From: Nostocoides jenkinsii Ben 74
Lineage (GTDB): Bacteria > Actinomycetota > Actinomycetes > Actinomycetales > Dermatophilaceae
DNA length: 64,000 bases
Direction of reading: 5' to 3'
NCBI RefSeq assembly: GCF_001046875.1
Contig: NZ_HF571038.1
Location: forward strand, 583,969-647,968
Shown: in pieces, positions 1 to 7,905 of the stretch
Layout: the number at the start of each line of letters is the position of its first letter
Position numbering within the stretch: position 1 is the stretch's first letter
The notes under the pieces: generated by a model
Seen by the model: the letters and a program-made list of their open reading frames with translations, nothing else
What the model was told of the DNA's origin: nothing
Databases searched by the model: none
Program-made: the position numbers and the translations under genes

Positions 1-1962
1 GGCGGCATACACCGCCGGTGCATCGCCGGTGGGGACGTAAACCTCCCACCCCAGTTCGCCCACATAGGTGATCCGCGTGGCGCGCACGGTCACGCCGGCG
101 AGCCGAATCCCCTGGCTGGTGCCGAAGGGAAAGGCGTTGTCGGACAGATCATCCGGCGAGCAGGTCGCCAGCAGGTCGCGGCTTCGCGGCCCCATGACTC
201 CGATGACGGCCAAGGCGTCGGTGACGTCCTCGACGTGCCATGCGGTGCCAGACGGCGCGTTACGACGCAGCCAATCGAGATCGCGAACTGTGGTCGCGGC
301 GCTGCTGACCATCAAGAAGGCATCGTCACCGGTCCGGGTGACGGTGACATCGGCTTCATATCCGCCGCGCGAGTTGAGCATCGGCGTATAGACGGCGGTC
401 CCGACGGGCACGTCAATGTCGTTGGCGCACAGCCATTGCAGCGCGGTCAGGGCGTCGCGGCCGCTGATGAGGTACTTGCTGAACGAGGTCTGCTCGAAGA
501 TCGCGACCCGTTCGCGTGTCGCGATCTGCTCGGCCACGCACCAGTCCACCCAGGCCGGCCGCTCCCAGCGGTAGTCCAGGACGGCAGGCACCCCCAGGGG
601 CGCAAAGACATTGGCGCGCTCCCAGCCATTGCGCGTGCCGAGAACCGCATTCTGGGCGACGATGGCCTCATGCAGCGGCGACATCCGTTGCGGCCGTGCC
701 GATTCCATCTCCCGGTTGGGCCAGGGCACGGAATAGTGCAGACCGAGCACCTCTGCGACCCGGGCTCGCAGCCAGCGGTTGTCGCCCTGCAAGCTCGAGA
801 AGCGCCGAATGTCGGCGGACACCAAATCCATCGTGGGTTCGCCCGCGACGATCCACTCGGCCAGGGCCATCCCGGCCCCGCCGGCCGAGGCGATGCCGAC
901 CGAGTTGAAGCCCGCGGCGACGTAGAAGCCGTCCACCTCCGGCGCGGCCCCGATGAGGAATTGGTTGTCCGGAGTGAATGACTCGGGGCCGTTGTAGAAC
1001 TTGCGAATCCCCGTCTCGGCCAGCACCGGCAGCCGGTGCACCGCAGAATCCATGAGGATCTCGAAGTGCTCCCAATCTTCTTCCAGGAGTTGGAATTCGA
1101 AGGGGTATGGCAGTTGGTCGGGCGCCACCCACGGCTTGGCTTCGGGCTCGAAACCTCCGACGAGCAGACCCCCGACTTCTTCCTTGACATAGGTGTAGCC
1201 ATCGGGATCGCGCAGGATCGGCAGGTCCCGATGGACACCCTCGATCTGGCCGGTGACGACGTAGAAATGCTCTGCCGAGTGCAGCGGCACGGTGACCCCG
1301 GCCAGGGCACCGACGGCCTTGGCCCATTGGCCGGCGCAGTTGACGACATACTCCGCCTCGATATCGCCGGCATCCGTGCGCACGCCCGTCGCCCGCGGAT
1401 GGCTGTCCCGTTTGTCGAGCAGCACGTCGGTCACCCGGACGCGTTCGTGGATGCGCACCCCGAGCTGGCGAGCGCCCTTGGCGAGCGCCTGCGTCAGGTC
1501 GGCTGGATTGGCCCGTCCGTCGCCGGGCAGCCAGATGGCGCCGAGCAGGTCGTCGGTGCGCAGCAGCGGATAGCGGTCGGCCGCCTGGGCCGGCGTCAAC
1601 GGTTCACACTCCAGGCCGTATGCCGCGGCGCTGGCGATCGTGCGCTGCAGCTGCACCATTCGCTCGGGGGTCCGCGCGACGGTGACTCCGCCACATACGC
1701 GATAGCCGGTGCCGAGCCCGGTCTCGGCTTCGAGCCGGCCATAGAGCTGAGTGGAGTACTGCACGAGCCGGGTGCTCGCCTCGCTCGCGCGCAGCTGACC
1801 GACAAGTCCCGCGGCATGCCAGGTCGTGCCGCAGGAGAGCGTTCCCTGTTCCAGCAGAACGACATCCGTCCACCCGAGGTGGGCGAGGTGATAGGCCACG
1901 GAGCACCCGATGACTCCGCCGCCGATGATGACGACGCGGGTGCGGGCCGGCAGGTCAGTCAT
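1..1962 (-). CDS. FAD-dependent dimethylglycine/sarcosine dehydrogenase-like protein (3' end outside window)
   Basis: Partial: 654 codons from the ATG at 1962 run off the left edge without a stop. The N-terminus has a Rossmann FAD-binding motif (VVIIGGGVIGCSVAYHLA, residues about 10-27) and then TTWHAAGL, which in the dimethylglycine/sarcosine dehydrogenase family carries the histidine that bonds covalently to FAD. Near residue 485 (IFEQTSFSKY) a GcvT-like, folate-binding aminomethyl domain begins. Such enzymes oxidatively demethylate N-methylglycines and pass the one-carbon unit to tetrahydrofolate. The start overlaps the stop of the upstream kinase-like gene by 8 bases, which suggests translational coupling. 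The exact substrate (dimethylglycine, sarcosine or another) cannot be read from sequence. Confidence 0.85.
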   Translation of the reverse strand, partial: MTDLPARTRVVIIGGGVIGCSVAYHLAHLGWTDVVLLEQGTLSCGTTWHAAGLVGQLRASEASTRLVQYSTQLYGRLEAETGLGTGYRVCGGVTVARTPERMVQLQRTIASAAAYGLECEPLTPAQAADRYPLLRTDDLLGAIWLPGDGRANPADLTQALAKGARQLGVRIHERVRVTDVLLDKRDSHPRATGVRTDAGDIEAEYVVNCAGQWAKAVGALAGVTVPLHSAEHFYVVTGQIEGVHRDLPILRDPDGYTYVKEEVGGLLVGGFEPEAKPWVAPDQLPYPFEFQLLEEDWEHFEILMDSAVHRLPVLAETGIRKFYNGPESFTPDNQFLIGAAPEVDGFYVAAGFNSVGIASAGGAGMALAEWIVAGEPTMDLVSADIRRFSSLQGDNRWLRARVAEVLGLHYSVPWPNREMESARPQRMSPLHEAIVAQNAVLGTRNGWERANVFAPLGVPAVLDYRWERPAWVDWCVAEQIATRERVAIFEQTSFSKYLISGRDALTALQWLCANDIDVPVGTAVYTPMLNSRGGYEADVTVTRTGDDAFLMVSSAATTVRDLDWLRRNAPSGTAWHVEDVTDALAVIGVMGPRSRDLLATCSPDDLSDNAFPFGTSQGIRLAGVTVRATRITYVGELGWEVYVPTGDAPAVYAA

Positions 1963-2887
1963 CGCGGCTCGCCGACCCTAGCCTCAGCAACATCTCGAAG
2001 CCGGGGTCCGCCATCTCCGACCGGGCCCGCTCGAACTTCTCCAGCCCCCAGCCCTCGAAGTCGAAGTCCAGCGGATTGGTTCGCGCCGAGATCAGGCCCC
2101 ACAGCGTCCAGGCATAGGCGCTCGCGATCTGCCACAGACGACAACGGGCCACCAGTCGTTCGTCATCGGCGCCGTAGTAGTGGGTGGCCAGTGTCGCCAG
2201 CTGTGCATCATCGAGGTGGTTCTCCTGGGCGAGGTTCCCGAGCTCGAACGCCGGCTCGTTGTTGCCCGAGTACTCGAAGTCGATGATCCACAATCGGTCC
2301 CCGTCATCGAGGAAGTTGGCCGCCAGCAGATCGTTGTGACAGGGGACGCGGGGCTCTGGGTTGGAGCGCAACGCGGTTCGCAGTCGCCCCCAGGCAGGCG
2401 CCAACGCGGCATACCCAGATGGCACGGGCCAGCCACGCTCGGTGAGCAAGGCGAGATAGCGCGCCTGGGTGGCGAACATGTCGAACTCGTTGACAAAGGA
2501 CGAGGCGGTCTTATGCAGCGTGCGCAGGGTCGCGGCAATGCGCGCGAGGTCCCGCGAGACGTCGACCTCGTCCAGGGTCCGCGAGGGCACGAACTCGACC
2601 GCGAGAACCCCTTTGCCCGGGAGGTACTCGATCACCTCTGGCGCTACGCCCGCGGCGGCTGCGTGGCTGCTGTTCTGAAACTCGACATCGCGATCGATGG
2701 TGAGTAGCCCTGCGGCCGGAGGCGAGATGCGGACCACCACGTCCTGCTCGTGGGTGCGGACGCGAACATTGACATTGGTCAAGCCACCCGGCAGCAGCTC
2801 AGCCTGGATCTGCTGCCCGCCAACACATTTCAGCTGGCGTAGCAGCGGCAGCAGATCCTCGATGTCGCTCAGTGGCCGTCCCGCCAC
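1955..2887 (-). CDS. choline/ethanolamine kinase-like phosphotransferase (APH fold)
   Basis: 310 residues with a protein-kinase-like aminoglycoside/choline phosphotransferase fold. The catalytic loop VPCHNDLLAANFL (Brenner-type HxD..N variant) and the metal-binding motif LWIIDFEYSGNNEPAFELGN are both present. The N-terminal lobe has LLPGGLTNVNVRV, the glycine-rich stretch seen in choline-kinase relatives. The gene overlaps the permease stop by 19 bases and the FAD oxidoreductase start by 8, so all three appear to form one operon. With a permease before it and a demethylating oxidase after it, a role in uptake and catabolism of a choline- or ethanolamine-like amine is an inference. The family also includes kinases of other small molecules. 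Confidence 0.8.
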   Translation of the reverse strand: MAGRPLSDIEDLLPLLRQLKCVGGQQIQAELLPGGLTNVNVRVRTHEQDVVVRISPPAAGLLTIDRDVEFQNSSHAAAAGVAPEVIEYLPGKGVLAVEFVPSRTLDEVDVSRDLARIAATLRTLHKTASSFVNEFDMFATQARYLALLTERGWPVPSGYAALAPAWGRLRTALRSNPEPRVPCHNDLLAANFLDDGDRLWIIDFEYSGNNEPAFELGNLAQENHLDDAQLATLATHYYGADDERLVARCRLWQIASAYAWTLWGLISARTNPLDFDFEGWGLEKFERARSEMADPGFEMLLRLGSASRDD

Positions 2888-4476
2888 TGCTCACCCATGT
2901 CGGCCAGGGCACCGTCGAGGGTGGTCTTCGGTCCGGTGAACCACTTGCGCGCGGACACCTGCCACCAGATGGCGAGCACGACCAACGAGCCGAGTGTCAG
3001 GACGGGTGCGTAGTTGACGTATTTCCAGTGGAAGTTTTCGTTGCCGGGAACGGCCGCCGGGGTGAACGGAAGGATGAAGTAGATGCAGATGACGGCAATC
3101 TCGATGACGGCAACGAGGTTCATCCACTTGTACTTCGACCCGTTGTTCCACGAGCCGACGCGGAAGGCGTCACCCATCCGCCAACGCAGCCAAATCGGGA
3201 CGAGGAAGGCGAGATAAAGGCCGATGACCGCGACCGAGACGACGGCATAGAACGCGACCGGAACGATAAGCGGCTCCTCTTCGGTGCCGAGATTGACCTG
3301 GACGAGCGCCGGGAGGGTGATGATCGCGCTGACGACGGCGGCCAGCAGCACGGCATTCGCCGGCACCTTGCTCGCCGAGAGCTTCGACCACAGGCGCGAG
3401 CCGGGGACTGCGCCGTCTCGGCTGAACGCGAAGGTCATCCGGGAGGCGCTCGTCATACACGCCGTCGTGCAGAAGAACTGACCGGCAGCCGAGATGAACA
3501 GGATGAGCGATGCCCACGACTCGTTCATCGAATGCGTGAAGATGTAGGCCACGCCGCCGCCACCGACGCCGGCGTTGTCCGGCTTTCCATCGGCGCCATT
3601 GGGGACGGCGAAGAGGAAGCACAGCAGGAGGATCCACCCGCCGATCGCGGAATAGAAGATCGACTGCCAGATGCCCCGTGCGGCCGCCTTGGTTGCCGAC
3701 GCGGTTTCCTCGGACAGGTGCGCCGAGGCATCGAAGCCGGTGATCGTGTATTGGGTCAACAACAGACCCAATGGCAGGACCAGGAACCAGTACTTCGCGG
3801 TGTCGGTCGAGCCGCCGGAATAGCCCGAGTTATTGAAGCGCTCGGTGAAGACATAGCTGAAGCTCTGGTGGTGATCCGGCACGATGATGAGAATCGCGAT
3901 GATCAGGGCCGCACCGAAGACGTGCCACCAGACCGAGACGTTGTTCATGATGGCCATCAGGTGGCCGCTGAAGATATTGAGGATGGCCGCCAACGCGAGG
4001 ACCACGAGGAAGATCAGGAAGACGCGGGTCAGCGAGTAGCCACCCGCATACGAGGTGGAGAAGGTGCTGAGCGTCAGGTCGATGAAGGTCGCGCAGCCGT
4101 AGGCCACGGATGCCGTAACCGCAATGAGGCCAATGAGATTCAGCCACCCCGTGAAGAAGCCGGCGCGCGCCCCGCCCATCTTTGAGGCCCACCAGTAGAT
4201 CCCGCCCGAGGTCGGGTAGGCCGACACCAACTCAGACATGGTGAAGCCAATGATGAGAATGAACATCGAGATGATCGGCCAGCCCCACGAGATCGCGACG
4301 GGACCGCCATTGTTGAAGCCCTGGCCGAAGGTGGTGAAGCACCCGGCGAGGATCGAGATGATCGAGAACGAGATGGCGAAGTTCGAGAACCCCGACCAGT
4401 TACGCGAGAGTTCTTGCTTGTAGCCGAGCTCCGCGAGGAGGCGTTCGTCCTCGCTCAGGTGAGACAGATCCGACAT
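2869..4476 (-). CDS. APC-superfamily amino acid/amine permease
   Basis: 535 residues from ATG 4476; a TTG four codons upstream is an alternative start. The N-terminal ELGYKQELSRNWSGFSNFAI is typical of the amino acid/choline transporter (ACT, GABA-permease-like) branch of the APC superfamily. About twelve hydrophobic segments follow, with the conserved GGIYWW region after the second helix and SASRMTFAFSRDGAVP in the middle. It should act as a secondary importer in the cytoplasmic membrane. It is first in a three-gene operon with a choline-kinase-like protein and a dimethylglycine/sarcosine dehydrogenase-like enzyme. That makes an amine or methylated glycine a plausible substrate, but sequence does not decide it. 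Confidence 0.85.
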   Translation of the reverse strand: MSDLSHLSEDERLLAELGYKQELSRNWSGFSNFAISFSIISILAGCFTTFGQGFNNGGPVAISWGWPIISMFILIIGFTMSELVSAYPTSGGIYWWASKMGGARAGFFTGWLNLIGLIAVTASVAYGCATFIDLTLSTFSTSYAGGYSLTRVFLIFLVVLALAAILNIFSGHLMAIMNNVSVWWHVFGAALIIAILIIVPDHHQSFSYVFTERFNNSGYSGGSTDTAKYWFLVLPLGLLLTQYTITGFDASAHLSEETASATKAAARGIWQSIFYSAIGGWILLLCFLFAVPNGADGKPDNAGVGGGGVAYIFTHSMNESWASLILFISAAGQFFCTTACMTSASRMTFAFSRDGAVPGSRLWSKLSASKVPANAVLLAAVVSAIITLPALVQVNLGTEEEPLIVPVAFYAVVSVAVIGLYLAFLVPIWLRWRMGDAFRVGSWNNGSKYKWMNLVAVIEIAVICIYFILPFTPAAVPGNENFHWKYVNYAPVLTLGSLVVLAIWWQVSARKWFTGPKTTLDGALADMGEQWRDGH

Positions 4477-4523
4477 ACCCAACCCCAATCACAATGGTGC
4501 GAAGTTGGACCGATGTTAGCGAC

Positions 4524-4548
4524 GCACCCCTGCTTTGAAAAGGGGTGC
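4524..4548. terminator. small hairpin between leuB and permease operon
   Basis: A perfect 7-bp stem, GCACCCC / GGGGTGC, with an 11-base loop lies between the 3' end of leuB (stop at 4569, minus strand) and the start of the permease gene. There is no clear T run on either strand. It could be a weak terminator for leuB or a leader structure of the permease operon. Confidence 0.35.
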
Positions 4549-4568
4549 AATGCAATCGTGACTGCGTT

Positions 4569-5618
4569 TCAGACGCGGGCGGCGATCGCGTCCCCGATCG
4601 CGCTCGTCGAGCGCGCGGCAGTCCCGCGCTCGGCCAGGTCAGCCGCCACGGCCGCCTCGACTCGACCACTCTGCTCCGACAAACCCAAGTGGTCCAGCAG
4701 CATGGCGACGGACAAGATCGTCGCCGTCGGATCCGCCTTGCCCTGACCGGCGATATCCGGTGCTGAGCCGTGGACCGGCTCGAACATGCTCGGGGCCGAC
4801 CGCTCCGGGTTGATATTTCCGCTTGCTGCCAGCCCGATGCCGCCGGCGATGGCGGCGGCGATGTCGGTGATGATGTCGCCGAAGAGGTTGTCGGTGACGA
4901 TGACATCGAAGCGGCCCGGGTCGGTCGCGAGGAAGATCGTCGCCGCGTCGACGTGCTGATAGCCGATCTCGACGTCCGGGAACTCCGCACCGACCTCGTC
5001 CACGGTCCGCCGCCACAGGTGGCCGGCGTTGACGAGGACGTTGTGCTTGTGGACCAACGTCAGGTGCTTGCGGGGTCGCGCCTGGGCTCGGGCGAACGCA
5101 TCCCGAACCACCCGCTCGACACCGAATCGCGTGTTAACGCTGACCTCGGTCGCGATTTCGTTCGGTGTGCCGACGCGCACCGCCCCGCCATTACCGACAT
5201 AGGGTCCCTCGGTGCCTTCGCGGACGACGACGAAGTCGATGCCGTTCGGCGCGACGCGCTCAACTGCCAGCGGGCTGGCCACGCCGGAGTAGAGCCGCGC
5301 CGGGCGCAGGTTGACGTAGTGGTCGAGCGCGAACCGCAGCGGCAGCAGCACGCCCCGCTCCAGGACCCCGCTCGGCACACTCGGGTCACCGATGGCGCCC
5401 AAGAGGATCGCGTCGTGAACTCGCAGCTCGCCAATCACGCTGTCCGGCAACGTCTCTCCGGTCGCGTGCCACCGCCGCGCACCGAGGTCATAGTCGGTGG
5501 TTGCGGCCGAGACACCCACGGCATCGAGGACCTTTAACCCTTCGGCAACAACCTCGGGACCGATGCCGTCCCCCCCGATGACGGCGAGCGAGAAGGACGT
5601 GGATGCAGAGCTGGCCAT
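4569..5618 (-). CDS. leuB: 3-isopropylmalate dehydrogenase
   Basis: 349 residues. It catalyses the NAD-dependent oxidation and decarboxylation of 3-isopropylmalate in leucine biosynthesis, in the cytosol. The N-terminal [18 protein letters not shown] is the family signature. [20 protein letters not shown] contains the metal-binding aspartates. [20 protein letters not shown] is the dinucleotide-binding loop of decarboxylating dehydrogenases. Length fits the short actinobacterial form (about 340-350). It is monocistronic by spacing, but lies in the same block as serA and the ilv genes, as in mycobacteria. Confidence 0.96.
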   Translation of the reverse strand: MASSASTSFSLAVIGGDGIGPEVVAEGLKVLDAVGVSAATTDYDLGARRWHATGETLPDSVIGELRVHDAILLGAIGDPSVPSGVLERGVLLPLRFALDHYVNLRPARLYSGVASPLAVERVAPNGIDFVVVREGTEGPYVGNGGAVRVGTPNEIATEVSVNTRFGVERVVRDAFARAQARPRKHLTLVHKHNVLVNAGHLWRRTVDEVGAEFPDVEIGYQHVDAATIFLATDPGRFDVIVTDNLFGDIITDIAAAIAGGIGLAASGNINPERSAPSMFEPVHGSAPDIAGQGKADPTATILSVAMLLDHLGLSEQSGRVEAAVAADLAERGTAARSTSAIGDAIAARV

Positions 5619-5738
5619 ACCCGCGAGCCTAGGCGCGCGTCTTGTGATGCGGACCGCTCGTCCCAGATCGCGGAACCTTCGGCCAATAGCGTCGCGCTGC
5701 CGGTCTCAGACCTGGGAAATGGCAGCGCCACCCTCCAA

Positions 5739-5784
5739 TTGACAACCGCCGCGTTCTTTGGTTCATTAGTCATGTAACTAACCA
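5739..5784 (+). promoter_or_regulatory. promoter and candidate operator of the GntR/ABC operon
   Basis: TTGACA at 5739-5744 is a consensus -35 box, followed after 17 bases by an AT-rich -10 region (TTCATT, 5762-5767). An imperfect inverted repeat TGGTT(N16)AACCA spans 5759-5784, overlaps the -10 and runs up to the ribosome binding site AAGGAGG (5784-5790). YtrA-type GntR repressors bind inverted repeats at their own promoters, so this is the likely autoregulatory operator. That is inference from position and symmetry. Confidence 0.6.
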
Positions 5785-5795
5785 AGGAGGCAGGT

Positions 5796-6152
5796 GTGAT
5801 CGACGGCCCACGACCGATCTTCGTCGAACTTGCCGACGCCATTGCGGACGACATCCTCGTCGGGACCTACCCACCCAACGCACAGGTCCCCTCGACCAAC
5901 GAACTGGCCGCGCACCACCGGATCAATCCGGCCACGGCCGGCAAAGCGCTCAACCGCCTCGTCGACGAAGGCCTGCTGGTGAAGCGACGTGGCCTCGGCA
6001 TGTTCGTGGCGGACAACGCGCCCGAGTTGCTCCGCAAGCGGCGGCTCGATGACTTTCACGACCAGTTCATCGCGCCTCTACGGACCGAGGCGCAACGCCT
6101 TGGTATCTCCGACCCAGAACTCCACGCCCTCCTCGATAAGGACCACTCATGA
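5796..6152 (+). CDS. GntR-family transcriptional regulator, YtrA type
   Basis: 118 residues: a GntR winged helix-turn-helix (residues about 8-75, with VPSTNELAAHHRINPATAGKAL as the recognition region and LVDEGLLVKRRGLGMFV as the wing) followed by a very short C-terminal tail. That size is typical of the YtrA subfamily, which lacks a large effector domain. GTG start with AAGGAGG five bases upstream. Its stop overlaps the ABC ATPase start by four bases (ATGA), so it is the first gene of a three-gene operon with an ATPase and a permease, the usual YtrA arrangement. In known cases such operons respond to cell-envelope-active antibiotics. Confidence 0.9.
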   Translation: MIDGPRPIFVELADAIADDILVGTYPPNAQVPSTNELAAHHRINPATAGKALNRLVDEGLLVKRRGLGMFVADNAPELLRKRRLDDFHDQFIAPLRTEAQRLGISDPELHALLDKDHS

Positions 6153-7039
6153 CCGCCGGCATTTCCGTGATCGGCCTGACGAAGACCTACGGCGACCACA
6201 CCGTTCTCGACGACCTCCACCTCACCTTCGAGGCCGGCAAGATCCATGGCCTGCTCGGCGCGAATGGCACCGGGAAGACCACGCTGATGTCGCTCATGAG
6301 CCGCCACACCTTCCCAACCCGAGGAAGCGTGCTCCTGGACGACCGAGAGTTCGGCGAGGACCCACGCCAGGCGCAGCGGCTCTGTTTCATCCGCGAAAAC
6401 CAGCTCTACAACGACGCTTTCAAAGTGCGGGACGTCCTGCGCATCGCTCCCACCTTCTACCCGACGTGGGACGCCGCCACGACCACCCGCTTGGTTGACC
6501 GCTTTCGACTCCCACCGGCCACGGTGGTCAAGAAGCTATCTCGCGGCCAACGATCGGCCCTGGCGATCGTGCTGGCACTCGGCTCGCGGGCTGATTTCAC
6601 CTTCCTCGACGAGCCCTACTTGGGGCTGGATCCGGGTGCGCGAGAGACCTTCTACGAGGAGCTCATCCGCTCCTATGGCGCCCAGCCGCGCACGATCATC
6701 ATGTCTACCCATCTTGTCGACGAGGCCGCGCCGCTGCTCGAGGAGGTCGTTGTGCTCAACCAGGGCAGGGTCGCCTTGCAGGCGCCGCTGGACGAAGCCG
6801 AATCTCTCGGGCTCACCATCAACGGCTCGGCCGTCGCCCTGGATGGCTGGCTGCGCGACCATACCTCCCACCAGGAACTGACTCGCCGCACCCTTGGGCC
6901 GACGGCGACCGTCACAACGCTGGGACCCCTGACGGAAGCAGCGCGCCAGGCAGCCGAGACCGCCCGGCTCCGCGTCTCGCCCACGTCACTTCAGGGCCTC
7001 GTCGCCGCCCTGGGCAATAGCAACCACGAAGCGGCCTGA
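6149..7039 (+). CDS. ABC transporter ATP-binding protein
   Basis: 296 residues. Walker A GANGTGKTT (about residues 36-44), a somewhat unusual signature LSRGQRS, Walker B FTFLDEP and the switch histidine in MSTHLVDEA are all visible. The protein is the cytoplasmic ATPase of an exporter-type ABC system. The C-terminal 70 residues after the nucleotide-binding domain are not conserved in an obvious way. It is coupled to the upstream YtrA-type regulator by an ATGA overlap and followed 78 bases later by a six-helix permease. Role inferred from the operon: export or sensing of a membrane-active compound. Confidence 0.9.
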   Translation: MTAGISVIGLTKTYGDHTVLDDLHLTFEAGKIHGLLGANGTGKTTLMSLMSRHTFPTRGSVLLDDREFGEDPRQAQRLCFIRENQLYNDAFKVRDVLRIAPTFYPTWDAATTTRLVDRFRLPPATVVKKLSRGQRSALAIVLALGSRADFTFLDEPYLGLDPGARETFYEELIRSYGAQPRTIIMSTHLVDEAAPLLEEVVVLNQGRVALQAPLDEAESLGLTINGSAVALDGWLRDHTSHQELTRRTLGPTATVTTLGPLTEAARQAAETARLRVSPTSLQGLVAALGNSNHEAA

Positions 7040-7117
7040 CATGGGCACGCCCGCGACCATCACCCCGTGCCACCAGGCACGGCAACAGCCGGCCACGCCT
7101 CTCCAAGGACTCCCGCA

Positions 7118-7834
7118 ATGACTCACGTTCTCCGATCAATGCGCCTCTACCTGGCCAACCGCTACTTCGTCCTGGGGGTCCCGTTCTTCATCTTCGCGGT
7201 CGTCGTCGTTCTCAGCGTGGCGATTCTCGCGATTATCGGCACCATGCAGGGCTTCCCGCTGTCCGAAGAGGTTCGGGAGAGCACGCGCAACAACTTCGGA
7301 GTGCTCTTCTCCGCACCGGGCTTCCTTGTCTCGGTTGGCGTGTACGCCGCAACACGCAACTTCGCTCTCGCCCTTGCGCTCGGCGTCACGCGCCGCAACT
7401 TCTGGGCAGGAACCGCCCTGGGTTTCGTCCTCACCTCTGCGGTGACGGCCACCACCGCGGTCGTGGGCCTGGGCCTTGAATACCTCACCAACCACTGGTT
7501 CATCGGCGTACACGTCTTTGACGTCCATATGTTCGGCAATGGAGACGTCACGCTCCTCTTTGTCGGGCTCTTCGTCACGGCGATGGCTTGCCTCGCCGGC
7601 GGCGCGCTCTTCGGCACGCTTTTTCGCGCCTACGGCACCGTGCGCACGGTCATGTGGGGCGCCGCCATCGGTGTCGCGGCGCTCGCCCTGCTGGCGCTCG
7701 CGGCCACCAACGAAGCACGCGTCCTCGCGTGGCAAGACGCGTGGGGCGAATGGCTCTCGGTTAGCGTCGTCGCCGCCGTGGCTGCCGCCTTCCTGGCTGG
7801 TTCCTACGCCGCCGTGCGCCGGGCCACCGTCTGA
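7118..7834 (+). CDS. ABC transporter permease subunit (predicted)
   Basis: 238 residues from ATG 7118, preceded by AAGGA. About six hydrophobic segments are visible: YFVLGVPFFIFAVVVV near the N-terminus, FLVSVGVYAATRNFALALAL, a GLGL stretch, LLFVGLFVTAMACLAGGALF, MWGAAIGVAALALLALAA, and a last segment ending in FLAGSYAAVRRATV. There is no catalytic motif. It follows the ABC ATPase in the same operon and is the natural membrane partner. The family is poorly characterised and sequence similarity is not strong enough for a substrate. Confidence 0.75.
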   Translation: MTHVLRSMRLYLANRYFVLGVPFFIFAVVVVLSVAILAIIGTMQGFPLSEEVRESTRNNFGVLFSAPGFLVSVGVYAATRNFALALALGVTRRNFWAGTALGFVLTSAVTATTAVVGLGLEYLTNHWFIGVHVFDVHMFGNGDVTLLFVGLFVTAMACLAGGALFGTLFRAYGTVRTVMWGAAIGVAALALLALAATNEARVLAWQDAWGEWLSVSVVAAVAAAFLAGSYAAVRRATV

Positions 7835-7851
7835 TCGCACCACATCACAGG

Positions 7852-7891
7852 GCGGGGTATGCCGGGAGGCGACCCTCCCGGCATACCTCGC
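7852..7891. terminator. bidirectional hairpin terminator between permease and serA
   Basis: A perfect 13-bp stem, GTATGCCGGGAGG (7857-7869) and CCTCCCGGCATAC (7874-7886) with a CGAC loop, lies between convergent genes (permease stop 7834, serA stop 7906). Both arms consist of the GTATGCC word that is over-represented across the window. There is no long T run, but the stem is strong. Confidence 0.75.
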
Positions 7892-7905
7892 CTGAAAAAT
7901 GGACC

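Noticed and set aside
235..981. Plus-strand frames near the left edge
   Set aside because: They are shadows of the minus-strand dimethylglycine/sarcosine dehydrogenase-like gene, which has clear motifs and runs through the window edge.
2872..4185. Long plus-strand frame of 437 codons
   Set aside because: Antisense to the APC permease; rich in Arg, Asp and Gly as expected for a frame shadow.
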